NCBI GenBank assembly: GCA_964590225.1
Contig: CAZPWS010000050.1
Span: 1 to 22,821 of the forward strand
From: JAEUSG01 sp964590225
GTDB taxonomy: Bacteria; Fibrobacterota; OXYB2-FULL-49-7; JAEUSG01
Reading direction: 5' to 3'
DNA: 22,821 bases
The position numbers and the translations under genes were made by a program. The notes under the pieces were generated by a model. The model was given only the letters and a program-made list of their open reading frames with translations. It was not told the DNA's origin and did not search any database. Shown in pieces: positions 1 through 8,689 of the stretch. Positions within the stretch are counted from its first letter, which is position 1, and each line of letters starts with the position of its first letter.

Positions 1-551
1 TTGGCGTATGTTTGTAATATTGCTGCTGTCCTTTTGGGAGCATCAAAACGGGCCCGTTCTTCTTTAAGCATGGCCCTCTTAACGGTTTCCAATCTTTTTT
101 TGTCGAAAGAGGGCATTTTTAAAAGCTGTGAAAGGATCTCAATAGAGAGATGCTGTTTATTTGATAATGATGAAATGGTAATGGAAGCCTCACCTTTGCC
201 GGCGGATGAATTAACGGAGAGAGCATGAAATTCTATAAGTTCATCAAGAGAATCTGGTTTGATGTTTTCTGTTCCGCCATTAGGCAGTAAGTCGAATGCG
301 GCCCTTGCTACCCCCATTTCTTTGTCTGTTTCAGCGAGCGCTCCTCCTTTTATTCTAACGAGAATATCAAACACCGGCAGTGTCGAATCTGGGACCGTAA
401 ATACAATAATGCCATTGCTAAGAGTATCCCGTGCATTTGTGAGAGAGGGGGGCGTATAAACAAGAGAGGGAAAATTAATATCATGTGGTGTAGTAGGAAT
501 AGAAATTGCGTCAAGCACTAAAAGAGAGCATACAATGAGTGATTTAATCAT
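1..551 (-). CDS. M16 peptidase-like protein lacking the catalytic motif (partial, cut by window edge)
   Basis: The start is the ATG at 551, which overlaps the TGA of the upstream M16 gene (ATGA), with GGAGAGGAG about 9 nt before it. About 183 codons are visible; the 3' part lies outside the window. A short signal-like N-terminus (MIKSLIVCSLLVLDAIS) is followed by an M16 N-lobe: NGIIVFTVPDSTLPVFDILV, then RIKGGALAETDKEMGVARAAF. Where the active paralogue has HMLEH followed by MMFKGT, this protein has AAFDL followed by LPNGGT, so both zinc histidines and the catalytic glutamate position are lost. Known for the family: M16B proteins often occur as an active subunit plus an inactive partner, and this gene directly follows an intact M16 gene. 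Inference: it is the non-catalytic half of a periplasmic heterodimeric protease, probably produced at fixed ratio by translational coupling. The truncation is caused only by the window boundary. Confidence 0.88.
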   Translation of the reverse strand, partial: MIKSLIVCSLLVLDAISIPTTPHDINFPSLVYTPPSLTNARDTLSNGIIVFTVPDSTLPVFDILVRIKGGALAETDKEMGVARAAFDLLPNGGTENIKPDSLDELIEFHALSVNSSAGKGEASITISSLSNKQHLSIEILSQLLKMPSFDKKRLETVKRAMLKEERARFDAPKRTAAILQTYA

Positions 552-2017
552 TTAGAAATCTCCTCTCCTTTTTCACGGATGAGCCATCCCGTAGTACGGT
601 TTTTTTCCGTTATCCATTTCGAGATCGCTGTTGTAATATCATTGCTTTTAGTCTCGCTAATCTTGAGTCTGTAAGTATTAAGAAAGCGCCAGCTTCCTGC
701 GCTATTTTCTGCCCATGCAAGCTGATCGGCAAGGCGTTCATTAGATCGCAATCCGTTAATGTAATCCGCTTCAGCCTGATTTTTTACCTTTTGAAGTTCT
801 CTTTCCGACACCTCTTCTTTTGTAAGCCTATTGATTTCAGAAAAAATTATTTCTTCAACTTCTGCATGTGACGCGGACTCCATTAGATCTGCCTGAATGT
901 AAAAATAAGAGCCATATCGCCTTAAACCAAAGCCGGCAGAAACAGAAGCGCAAAGCCTTTTTTTGTCAACAAGCGTCTTCCACAACCTTCCTGATTTACC
1001 GGAGAGTATAGTTGAAAAAAGATCAAGAGCGTAAATGGACGAATCAGAAATAGGGGGTGTTTTATAAAGAACCGTAACAAGCGGTCCTGCGTCTTTTTTT
1101 ACCTTAAGCCTTTTTTCGCCTATCTGCTCCGGTTCTTTGGTGATGGGTATTGAGTTAATCTCTCTTGGCTTAATTTCTGAAAAATATTGTTTTACTTTTG
1201 TGATTACAGAGTCCTTGTTGAAGTCCCCAATCAGCACCATAAAGGCGTTATTCGGCACATAGTACTGATTAAAGTGGTTGAATGCATCGTCGCGCGTCAA
1301 TTGCATAATATCTGATGAATAGCCAATGGTGGGAATTCTATATGGATGCGCTTCGTAAAAGGAGGCGAATAAAGTCTCGTAATAACGGCCATAGGGTGAA
1401 TCTTCATAGCGCATCCGTCGTTCTTCGGCAACAACATCCCGTTCTGTATAAAACTCCCGCATTACAGGGTTGCTCATTCTGTCGCTTTCAAGCCATAGAA
1501 AGAGTTCCAGTTTATTTGACGGAAGGGTAACTATGTAAGCAGTCATATCCGCACCAGTCCATGCGTTTAAAAAAGTTCCCCCTTCTTTTTGGTAAAGATC
1601 CCAAAGCTCATTATTTTTGTGAAAAGTCCTTTGGCTGTCGGCTATACTTCTCGCTTCTGCCCGAATACTGTCGTATAGGGCAAGGTTCCCGGATTCCCTT
1701 ATTTTATCGGAAAGGCGAAAAAGAGAGTCGATTTTGCCTTCGAGAGCAAAGGAAGCGGCCGTATCTTTAACGCCTATTTTCCGCGTACCCTTAAACATCA
1801 TGTGCTCAAGCATATGCGAAAGGCCGCTTTTACCCCCCATTTCATTAACAGATCCAACATTGTAATAGAGTCGGCAAACAACAAGTGGAGAGTTTCTATC
1901 TTCGATTAAAAGCACCTTCAACCCATTTTGCAGAATGTGTTCCGTTGGTTTTATTATCTCCTCTGCCTGAGCGGAAAAAATTGACCAAATCATTATAACA
2001 CTGAGAAATCTTATCAT
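548..2017 (-). CDS. Secreted M16 family zinc metallopeptidase (insulinase/pitrilysin-like)
   Basis: The 489-residue protein begins with a signal peptide (cleavage near SAQA, residue 18). The inverted zinc motif HxxEH is intact: H68, E71 and H72 in SHMLEHMMFKGT. The third ligand glutamate lies in VVAEERRMR (about 198-199). The spacing from HxxEH to this glutamate, about 127 residues, is longer than the roughly 75 usual in M16B. The extra segment (about 90-145) is charged and probably helical, as in some bacterial insulinase-like proteins of this size. A C-terminal lobe with the M16C-type R/Y region follows. The start ATG at 2017 is 1 nt after the helicase stop and is preceded by GGAGAATGAG, so the three genes form one operon. 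Expected role: degradation of peptides or small proteins in the periplasm, with the downstream inactive M16 protein as partner. The substrate is unknown. Confidence 0.93.
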   Translation of the reverse strand: MIRFLSVIMIWSIFSAQAEEIIKPTEHILQNGLKVLLIEDRNSPLVVCRLYYNVGSVNEMGGKSGLSHMLEHMMFKGTRKIGVKDTAASFALEGKIDSLFRLSDKIRESGNLALYDSIRAEARSIADSQRTFHKNNELWDLYQKEGGTFLNAWTGADMTAYIVTLPSNKLELFLWLESDRMSNPVMREFYTERDVVAEERRMRYEDSPYGRYYETLFASFYEAHPYRIPTIGYSSDIMQLTRDDAFNHFNQYYVPNNAFMVLIGDFNKDSVITKVKQYFSEIKPREINSIPITKEPEQIGEKRLKVKKDAGPLVTVLYKTPPISDSSIYALDLFSTILSGKSGRLWKTLVDKKRLCASVSAGFGLRRYGSYFYIQADLMESASHAEVEEIIFSEINRLTKEEVSERELQKVKNQAEADYINGLRSNERLADQLAWAENSAGSWRFLNTYRLKISETKSNDITTAISKWITEKNRTTGWLIREKGEEISK

Positions 2018-2018
2018 C

Positions 2019-3704
2019 TCATTCTCCGTTATAAAAGTTTTCTTCTCTCACAATTATATAGCTATAACCCTGTTCCGTTAAAAATAGCTGTCTGTTCATT
2101 GCAAAATCCTGTTCTCTGGTGTCTCTTGTAACAAGGGAATAAAAATTTGCAATTGATCCGTTAGATTTTGGTCTCAAAATCCGTCCAAGTCTCTGGGCCT
2201 CTTCTTGTCTGGAACCAAATGTTCCCGAAACTTGTATTGCAACATTGGCGTCCGGTAAATCAATGGCAAAGTTTCCGACTTTTGAAACAATAAGCCTTTT
2301 TAGCCTTCCTGTTCTAAATTTTTCATATAGGTCGTCTCTTTCATTATTAGGCGTAGCGCCTGTTATTAATGGAAGGCCAAAATAGGTGGCTAACTGGTCA
2401 AGCTGGTCGAGATATTGCCCAATTACAAGGACAAGATCGTCCACATGCCGGTCAAAAATTCTTTTAACAATCTCTACCTTTCTTGGGTTTTCTGCGGCAA
2501 GTCGCACCTTTTTTCTGTTTTCCGCTGTGGCATATTCGAGCTTAAGTTCCATTGGAAGATCTATTCTTACTTCGGTGCAAACAGCCGAAGCAATCCATCC
2601 CTGCTTTTCAAGGTCTTTCCACGGAGCGTCATATTTTTTGGGGCCGATAAGCGTAAAAACTTCGTCTTCCTTATTGTCTTCTCTTACGAGGGTGGCTGTC
2701 AGGCCAAGGCGCCTGCGTGCCTGAATAAGTGAGGTTATTCTAAAAACTGGAGCAGGAAGAAGATGAACCTCGTCGTAAATTATCAACCCCCAGTTCTGAC
2801 TGCTGAATAAGGGAAAGTGGGGATACTCCTCAGATTTTTTTTTGCGGTAAGTAATTATCTGGTAGGTGGCAATTGTTACTGGACGGATACTCTTGCTTTC
2901 ACCGGTATATTCACCGATATCGCTTCCGCAAATTGTTGTTTTATCAATTAGCTCCCTTTTCCATTGTCTTGCCGCAGTGATGTTTGTTGTCAGAATAAGT
3001 GTTTTTGTCTTTGTAAAACTCATTGCTGCCATTCCAACAATTGTTTTACCAGCTCCGCAAGGCAGCACTATTACTCCACTGCCGCCCCGTTTGCTGCCCG
3101 AGGCATAAAAGGCAGCCGCAGAATTTAATTGATAATCTCTCAATAGAAACTGTTTATTTTCCGACAAAGACAATGTCCGCAGAGAAAAATCAAAGGGATC
3201 GCCTTCCGTATATCCAGCCAAATCTTCCGCTGGGAACCCTATTTTTATAAGCGCTTGTTTAATAACTCCGCGCATCATTGCGGGGAAAAGCAGAGTTTTT
3301 GAATCCACAAGTCCGTCTGCAAACGAAGCCATACTTTTATGAGACAAAAGTTCAATAAGAAGTGTATTGGAATCGGATTTAAGGAGCAATTTTTCCGGCA
3401 AATCGGAAGCCTCTATTACAAGCCTCCCATATCTTCCGTAGTATTCTTCTATTTCGTGCTTGATATTTCCTGGTATTTCATATTTACCAAATTGGTCGAG
3501 AGAAGAAAGAATGGCTGAGAGTGAGTGACCCGCCGCCGCCGCATTCCACAATGACAGGGGTGTTATTCTGTAAGTGTGAATATATTCGGGTGATTTTACA
3601 AGTTCTGCAAATGGAGAGAGGGCATCCCGTGCGGCTTCATACAAAGGATTATTAACCTCAAGTAATATCGACCGATCGCCTTGCACTATAAGAGGATTAT
3701 CCAT
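2019..3704 (-). CDS. XPB/Rad25-type DEAH-box superfamily 2 DNA helicase
   Basis: With the ATG at 3704 the product is 561 residues. N-terminal XPB/Ssl2-like domain: DNPLIVQGDRSILLEVNNP, with ITPLSLWNAAAAGHS following. Motor core: LRDYQ (Q-like motif, about 188), Walker A PCGAGKT (215-221), DEVH box (311-314), motif III plus the XPB RED motif LTATLVRED (335-343), and C-terminal motif VI QRLGRILRP. Known for the family: XPB is an ATP-dependent duplex DNA translocase of nucleotide excision repair and transcription; bacterial and archaeal homologues are roughly this size. A longer frame reaches 3902, but it would run through the divergent flippase gene, and homology to the family starts at MDNPL. 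ATG 3716 (MSYKMDNP) is an alternative start. Neither has a clear Shine-Dalgarno. First gene of an operon with two M16 genes; the functional link is unclear. Confidence 0.92.
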   Translation of the reverse strand: MDNPLIVQGDRSILLEVNNPLYEAARDALSPFAELVKSPEYIHTYRITPLSLWNAAAAGHSLSAILSSLDQFGKYEIPGNIKHEIEEYYGRYGRLVIEASDLPEKLLLKSDSNTLLIELLSHKSMASFADGLVDSKTLLFPAMMRGVIKQALIKIGFPAEDLAGYTEGDPFDFSLRTLSLSENKQFLLRDYQLNSAAAFYASGSKRGGSGVIVLPCGAGKTIVGMAAMSFTKTKTLILTTNITAARQWKRELIDKTTICGSDIGEYTGESKSIRPVTIATYQIITYRKKKSEEYPHFPLFSSQNWGLIIYDEVHLLPAPVFRITSLIQARRRLGLTATLVREDNKEDEVFTLIGPKKYDAPWKDLEKQGWIASAVCTEVRIDLPMELKLEYATAENRKKVRLAAENPRKVEIVKRIFDRHVDDLVLVIGQYLDQLDQLATYFGLPLITGATPNNERDDLYEKFRTGRLKRLIVSKVGNFAIDLPDANVAIQVSGTFGSRQEEAQRLGRILRPKSNGSIANFYSLVTRDTREQDFAMNRQLFLTEQGYSYIIVREENFYNGE

Positions 3705-3742
3705 TTTATAAGACATAAGAGGATAAAATACAATTAACACTA

Positions 3743-3770
3743 TTGATTTACAGCCGTTTTTGAGTATTAT
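3743..3770 (+). promoter_or_regulatory. Putative sigma70-type promoter of the flippase operon
   Basis: TTGATT (3743-3748), 16 nt spacer, TATTAT (3765-3770). The -10 ends 7 nt before the flippase ATG at 3778, and no Shine-Dalgarno lies between. If this box is used, transcription would begin at or next to the start codon (leaderless mRNA). It sits in the 73-bp divergent gap shared with the helicase operon. Confidence 0.45.
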
Positions 3771-3777
3771 GTAATCT

Positions 3778-5337
3778 ATGGCTGAACAAGAGGTGCTAAA
3801 AGGTAGCCGCCTTATTAAAAATTCGGTTTTAAGCACACTGAATTCTACAATTGTATTAATTGCGTCGTTTGTTACTTCCGTTATTGTGGCACGCATGCTC
3901 AAACCGGAAAACTATGGAATATTAAATCTTGTACTTTGGTTTACAGGTCTTGCTACATGGGCCATTGGCATGGGTTTAATTCAGGCGGTAACAAAATATG
4001 TAGCGGAATTCAGAGGCAGAGGAACAATAGCAGAGGTAAATACCGTCATAGTATTTGTAATGCGCATTGAAATCGTGTTGGCAATAATAGTAACAACAGC
4101 GCTGCTTTTTTTTAAAACAGCCATTGCGGATTATTTTTTTACCCCAAACGAATCATTTTATTTCGCACTTGCATTTGCGGGTATTCTCCCAGGGTTGCTT
4201 ACAGCGGTATTTAGTGCCTCAATTGAAGGCATGCAAAAATTTGAACATTTTACAAGGTTTACCATAGTTTCGACGCCATTAGCACTCGGCGCTAAAGTGG
4301 GGGTGCTATATTTCGGATACAAAATTGACGGTCTTCTTATAGTTAATCTTCTGTTTTCAGTAATTAACACGCTCTTTTTCTATCGTGTTCTACGCAAAGA
4401 AAAAATGAACCTTGTGGGGTTTACATATCCGGAAAATGGTAAAGAAATAAAGGGCAAGGTAATGCGCTACAATTGGACAGTGGCGGCAATACAGACAACC
4501 GCAAAAGTTGTGTGGGATAAATCAGAAAATTTCTTTTTAGGACGCTTTTGCCCTGCTGTAGAAATTGGCTTTTATAACCTTGCGTTTAATGTAGCCCAAC
4601 GGTTTATGACTCTACTTCCTTCAACTTTCTGGAAGGTGCTTTTTCCCGCAATGTCGGAATATTTCGGTACTGGCGACAAGGAAAAAATGCGACGGCTCTT
4701 TTTTGTGTCGTCCCGCTACATTGCGTTTGTTTCATTTCCCCTCGGAATAGCGGGAATAGTTTTGGCTTTTCCATTAATCCATTTTATGTATGGCCGAGAC
4801 TTTATTGCAAGCAAATACCCGCTGCAAATTTTCTTTTTTTCAATGATGATAACCTCCCTATCGAAGCCGGGTTCTGCTATTCTTTATGGCGTTGAAAAAC
4901 AAGGCTTTATTCTTCGCTATTCCATAGTGCTGGCAGTGATTAATATTGCACTTTCCATGTTGCTTATTCCGCGGTATGGCGCCATTGGAGCTACTGTTGC
5001 TTACAGTACAGTAACCATGGCCGGTTCCATTGGGGGGCTTATTTATGTGTGTAAAGTTGTTGGTCTAAATTATCCCTTTAAGTCAATCGCTAAAATACTC
5101 ATGTCGTCTATAATAATGGGTATTGTTATGTATCTTATTGTGAGACAAAAGGCAGAATTATTCGGCTTTCTTTTTTCGATGCCGGTAGGCATAGCAGTTT
5201 ATGTGATGAGCTCCTTACTTTGGGGCACCTTTGAAGAAGAAGACTACATAATTCTTGCAAACATTAAAAAGGCTCTTCCCGAACGATGGAGGGGGTTAGT
5301 AGATAGCGCAATAAAGTTAATACAATCTGAAAAATAG
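3778..5337 (+). CDS. Lipid-linked oligosaccharide/polysaccharide flippase (Wzx/MATE-like, MVF superfamily)
   Basis: A 519-residue polytopic membrane protein with about 12-14 hydrophobic segments. It has the hallmark N-terminal signature of polysaccharide-biosynthesis flippases: GSRLIKNSVLSTLNSTIVLI, then VARMLKPENYGILNLVLW. Further flippase-type stretches are FYNLAFNVAQRFMTLLP and the internal symmetry-related RYGAIGATVAYSTVTMAGS. Expected role: moving an undecaprenyl-linked glycan across the inner membrane. No glycosyltransferase or polymerase is present in this window. The next two genes encode an acyltransferase-like protein and an AlgX-like protein, so the exported glycan is probably acylated. 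It starts at ATG 3778 without a Shine-Dalgarno, just downstream of a promoter-like sequence. The exact subfamily cannot be fixed by eye. Confidence 0.88.
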   Translation: MAEQEVLKGSRLIKNSVLSTLNSTIVLIASFVTSVIVARMLKPENYGILNLVLWFTGLATWAIGMGLIQAVTKYVAEFRGRGTIAEVNTVIVFVMRIEIVLAIIVTTALLFFKTAIADYFFTPNESFYFALAFAGILPGLLTAVFSASIEGMQKFEHFTRFTIVSTPLALGAKVGVLYFGYKIDGLLIVNLLFSVINTLFFYRVLRKEKMNLVGFTYPENGKEIKGKVMRYNWTVAAIQTTAKVVWDKSENFFLGRFCPAVEIGFYNLAFNVAQRFMTLLPSTFWKVLFPAMSEYFGTGDKEKMRRLFFVSSRYIAFVSFPLGIAGIVLAFPLIHFMYGRDFIASKYPLQIFFFSMMITSLSKPGSAILYGVEKQGFILRYSIVLAVINIALSMLLIPRYGAIGATVAYSTVTMAGSIGGLIYVCKVVGLNYPFKSIAKILMSSIIMGIVMYLIVRQKAELFGFLFSMPVGIAVYVMSSLLWGTFEEEDYIILANIKKALPERWRGLVDSAIKLIQSEK

Positions 5338-5381
5338 ATTTGTTTTAATTGATGAAGGAAAAGTAAATTTCTACTATAAAA

Positions 5382-6653
5382 ATGGTTAACACATCTGACA
5401 TATCTAGTATACAGCAAGAATTGAAACTACCAGGAACACCATGGGACTGGCGGACGGCATGGAATATTTCTGAAGAAACGCATCCGGTCAACAAACCTTT
5501 TTTTATCTTGCCGGAATATGTAGGGGAAACATGTAACAAACTTGGTCTTGCTAAGGAGATAACGGACGAAATAATCTCCTCTCTTTCCACTTTTGACGAA
5601 TTCCCTTCACTAAAAAGATTTTGTTGGCATTATCATCTCCTACTTTTTGGCGGCCTTGCCGATATTCCGGTAATTCCAGACTGGCCGTCTATGGGAGTAT
5701 TGAATGATCGCAAGGCAGGACTCGTGAAGCTTGTAACCTTACTTTCAGGTTTATCATTCGCGGAATCGTTTTATAAAAAACGCACAATACCATTTAGTAT
5801 TCTTAAAGATACTTTATTTGACATTGAAGTATGGATGCGAGATTATAAAAACAGACATGGAGAACTGGGTTTTTCAACATACGACTGGATTGGAAGAGAA
5901 ATGAAAGGGCTTGTTATCAGACTCGGACGGCTACAGTTCGAAACACGAAAAACTTTTTTTCCTTTTAGGGCATATCGTAACGAAAATTATGGTGTGATAA
6001 TTCTTGCAGAAGAAAAGCTTAAATTTAGATCTGATGGACAGTTTGCCGATGCTGATGGCGGTAGTGATACAGATGAAGTGTGGGAAACAAAATTAGAAAT
6101 AACGGAGGAAATAATTCAAGGGTATCCAATTTCTCCCTATGGTAAAGCAATTAATAAAGAGGTAACATTAAATAGGCGCGAATGGAAAGAGATTATTAGG
6201 CGAGATGACAATATTATATCTGTTCATATTCCAGCCATAGGTCCTATGGATATGAAAGAGTGTGGGCTTTCTTATGAACAAGCTTTTAGTTTTTTTGATA
6301 AACACTTTCCTGATTTCGACTATAAGGGTTTTTGCTGCTGGTCGTGGCTACTCGATCCTCAATTTGAAGAGTGGCTCCCTTCGGATTCGAATGTCGTCCG
6401 TTTTTTAAAAGAATACTATCTTCTTCCCATACCACATGCCCGAAGCAAAAGCATTTATGATCGTGTGTTTTTGTGTGGAAAGCAGCCCACGGAAACGCTT
6501 CCTCAGAAAACAACATTGCAGAAATCGTTAGTTAAGGCCATGGAAAAAGGGGTTATCTTTCGTGATGGTGGATTTTATCTGTTTAGAGAAGATTTTAGCT
6601 GGGGAAATGCTGTTTACAGAAAAATGAAATCTCAGGAACTATATAAGCAGTAG
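5382..6653 (+). CDS. Acyltransferase domain-containing protein (NAT_N / GNAT_C architecture)
   Basis: A 423-residue soluble protein without signal peptide or membrane segment. The N-terminal half (1-160) resembles the NAT_N domain and the C-terminal half the GNAT-like GNAT_C domain (PF18082 and PF18164 from memory). Stretches that drove the call: LVIRLGRLQFETRKTFF, VHIPAIGPMDMKECGLSYEQ, a FFDKHFPDFDYKGFCCWSWL segment with LLDPQFEEWLP, then SNVVRFLKEYYLLPIP. Family function is poorly known; transfer of an acyl group is assumed from fold. It lies 44 nt after the flippase and 10 nt before the AlgX-like gene, so it probably belongs to the same operon and may act on the same glycan or its donor, which is inference. 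There is no good Shine-Dalgarno: AAGGAAA lies more than 20 nt upstream. No alternative in-frame start exists before the TAA at 5364. Confidence 0.72.
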   Translation: MVNTSDISSIQQELKLPGTPWDWRTAWNISEETHPVNKPFFILPEYVGETCNKLGLAKEITDEIISSLSTFDEFPSLKRFCWHYHLLLFGGLADIPVIPDWPSMGVLNDRKAGLVKLVTLLSGLSFAESFYKKRTIPFSILKDTLFDIEVWMRDYKNRHGELGFSTYDWIGREMKGLVIRLGRLQFETRKTFFPFRAYRNENYGVIILAEEKLKFRSDGQFADADGGSDTDEVWETKLEITEEIIQGYPISPYGKAINKEVTLNRREWKEIIRRDDNIISVHIPAIGPMDMKECGLSYEQAFSFFDKHFPDFDYKGFCCWSWLLDPQFEEWLPSDSNVVRFLKEYYLLPIPHARSKSIYDRVFLCGKQPTETLPQKTTLQKSLVKAMEKGVIFRDGGFYLFREDFSWGNAVYRKMKSQELYKQ

Positions 6654-6663
6654 GAGTTACATT

Positions 6664-8652
6664 ATGATATGGTGTTTTAAAGTAGTATTTGTTCTTTTAT
6701 TAGTGCCTTCGCTGTTTGCAGACAACAACCTGCAACTCGACGGAAGCGTAACCACTCTTAATCAAGATTATGATGTTCTAAAATCAATTGTGCTTGTGCG
6801 TCGCGTATCTGTTCCCACAAGGGCAAATCTTGATCTTGCCGCTTATGCTGAAAATATAATGCTATACGACACGGCTTCTTTTGAAGTTACAATACCAGAA
6901 GAAAAGTTGTCTCTTAAAAAATTAAACTACGAAAATACCTTAATTCCCTCATCTGTTTGTAACCTATATAAAAAGACTAAAATTGAAAAAAGTAGTGCCA
7001 GCTTTGCCGTTCACTGGTCGGCCTTAAAAGATTACCTTATGAAATGGAATTTTGAGGTTTCACAAGGCCTTGTGGAAGGACTCGATAAAATACGGGAAGA
7101 AAAATGGGGAAATGAGGATGCGGCTCTTCCGTTAGCCGAAATAGGCAGAATGTACATAAAGCCTGAAAAAAAGAAAACAGAAATTTGGGTTCGCGTGGAT
7201 ATAAAGCCGTGGGCGGCTTCTCTTTTCCCATTTATCAGTGACGAAAATGGCGATGGATTTCCTGAATTTTATGGAAAAGTAAATCCAAAGTTATACAACG
7301 AAAAAATAATTGAAGCGATAACAGTAAAATATGCTCAGGATACTTTATCGAGAGAGGCGATTCTTACATGGGCAAACGAACTGGCTTCGTTCTGGTATCC
7401 CTCCTTTAATACTGATATCTATCGGATAGCCACTCCAGTATGGCCGGATGATTTTACTTCCGATCACATAAAAAAAGAGATGGCTGGACTTACCGTTCTA
7501 AAACCAATGGTCTTTATTAAAGGCAAGCCTTTTGGAGAAGAGCTGTTTAACATAATTGTTGTGGATAATATGGAAGGGGACATCGACATTGCCTCTAGTT
7601 CAACAGGTTCCTCTATCCGGCATGGGATAGATTCTTCTGTTGAGCCTAAAATAAGGGCATTAAAGTCAAAACTTGATAATGAACAGCTTGTTTTTGACTC
7701 CTCTTTTGCCGTATCCGTCAGAAAAATTCTTAAGAGCGAACCTGATGAAATAAAGGGTTTTGTTGGCAAAGACGGGTTTCTCTTTTTCAGAAATACACTG
7801 AATTATCTTCAGGGTGGAGACATTACAAACCAGCCTGCAGGGAAAAATCCTATACCCTCAATAGTTGCCTGTAAAAATGCGCTTAAAGAAATTGGTGTTG
7901 ATTTTCTGTTTGTGCCTGTTCCTGTTAAGGCTGAAGTATATCCAGAAAAACTAATTTCATCCGTTAAAAATAAAGAAGCATTCGTTAATCCGTATAACCG
8001 TAAATTTATAAAAACTCTTCTTGATGAGGGAGTAGAAGTAGTGGATCTCCTACCTGCTTTTCTTGAGGAAAAGAAAAAGGATTGTAAAGAGTGTGAACCC
8101 GTTTTTCAAAGGCAGGATACTCACTGGGGCAGCCGAGGTATAGATAAAGCTGCGGAACTTATAGCGGAGCGGCTTAAAGCTTACACATGGTATGATTCGA
8201 TTCCTAAAGAACAATTTACTTCGGTGGATACCAAATTTGTTTCACAGGGTGATATTGTTGCGAGACTTAAAACTTCGTTGCAGTCAAAATTTCCGCCTCC
8301 TACGCTTCTTGGCAAAAAGGTTATAACTTCCGAAGGTATTCCGTATCAGGATAACAAAGATAGCCCTGTATTGTTAATAACGGATAGTTTTGGTGGCGTT
8401 TATCAGCGGACGGGCTGTAAATCAGCCGGAGTAAGCGCACATATCGCAAAAAATATAGGAGCGCCAGTACAGCTGCTTGTCAGTTATGGCGGCGGTCCTC
8501 TTCTTATTGGGCAGCTCAAAAAAATGGGGCTTGAAACGGTGTCCACCAAACGGATAGTAGTTTGGATGATGGTTGCGAGGGATTTATACAACTATCATGA
8601 AGATTGGGAAATTCTTGAAAAATTAGAAAAGAAAATTGTCGATAAAGAATAA
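6664..8652 (+). CDS. Periplasmic AlgX/AlgJ-like SGNH O-acyltransferase with long N-terminal extension
   Basis: A 662-residue protein with a signal peptide (cleavage near SLFA-D, residue 19). The C-terminal third (about 365-660) matches the AlgX/AlgJ SGNH-like domain: GKDGFLFFRNTLNYLQGGD, the catalytic Asp-x-His in QDTHWGSRG (D485, H487), and the nucleophile serine in LLITDSFGG (S575). In alginate systems this triad transfers acetyl groups to the polysaccharide in the periplasm. The first ~350 residues are not a fold I recognise; they include an EF-hand/dockerin-like DENGDGFPEFYG (about 193-204). AGGAG at 6652-6656 overlaps the preceding stop with 7-nt spacing to ATG, indicating translational coupling to the upstream gene. 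No MBOAT acyl-donor membrane protein is encoded here, so the acyl donor route is missing or elsewhere. Likely role: O-acylation of the exported glycan. Confidence 0.82.
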   Translation: MIWCFKVVFVLLLVPSLFADNNLQLDGSVTTLNQDYDVLKSIVLVRRVSVPTRANLDLAAYAENIMLYDTASFEVTIPEEKLSLKKLNYENTLIPSSVCNLYKKTKIEKSSASFAVHWSALKDYLMKWNFEVSQGLVEGLDKIREEKWGNEDAALPLAEIGRMYIKPEKKKTEIWVRVDIKPWAASLFPFISDENGDGFPEFYGKVNPKLYNEKIIEAITVKYAQDTLSREAILTWANELASFWYPSFNTDIYRIATPVWPDDFTSDHIKKEMAGLTVLKPMVFIKGKPFGEELFNIIVVDNMEGDIDIASSSTGSSIRHGIDSSVEPKIRALKSKLDNEQLVFDSSFAVSVRKILKSEPDEIKGFVGKDGFLFFRNTLNYLQGGDITNQPAGKNPIPSIVACKNALKEIGVDFLFVPVPVKAEVYPEKLISSVKNKEAFVNPYNRKFIKTLLDEGVEVVDLLPAFLEEKKKDCKECEPVFQRQDTHWGSRGIDKAAELIAERLKAYTWYDSIPKEQFTSVDTKFVSQGDIVARLKTSLQSKFPPPTLLGKKVITSEGIPYQDNKDSPVLLITDSFGGVYQRTGCKSAGVSAHIAKNIGAPVQLLVSYGGGPLLIGQLKKMGLETVSTKRIVVWMMVARDLYNYHEDWEILEKLEKKIVDKE

Positions 8653-8689
8653 CAAATCAAGCTATCGTAAAGGAAAGGGAGAAGATTTT

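Noticed and set aside
2386..2732. Two overlapping plus-strand frames of 105-112 codons inside the helicase gene
   Set aside because: They are antisense shadows of a strongly conserved helicase core with no recognisable domain.
3705..3902. Longer helicase reading frame starting at 3902
   Set aside because: It overlaps the divergent flippase coding sequence by 125 bp and encodes non-family residues; XPB homology begins at 3704.
8636..8689. Earlier start for the TolB-like gene
   Set aside because: It would put 18 polar residues before a clean signal peptide and overlap the previous gene; a good Shine-Dalgarno precedes 8690.
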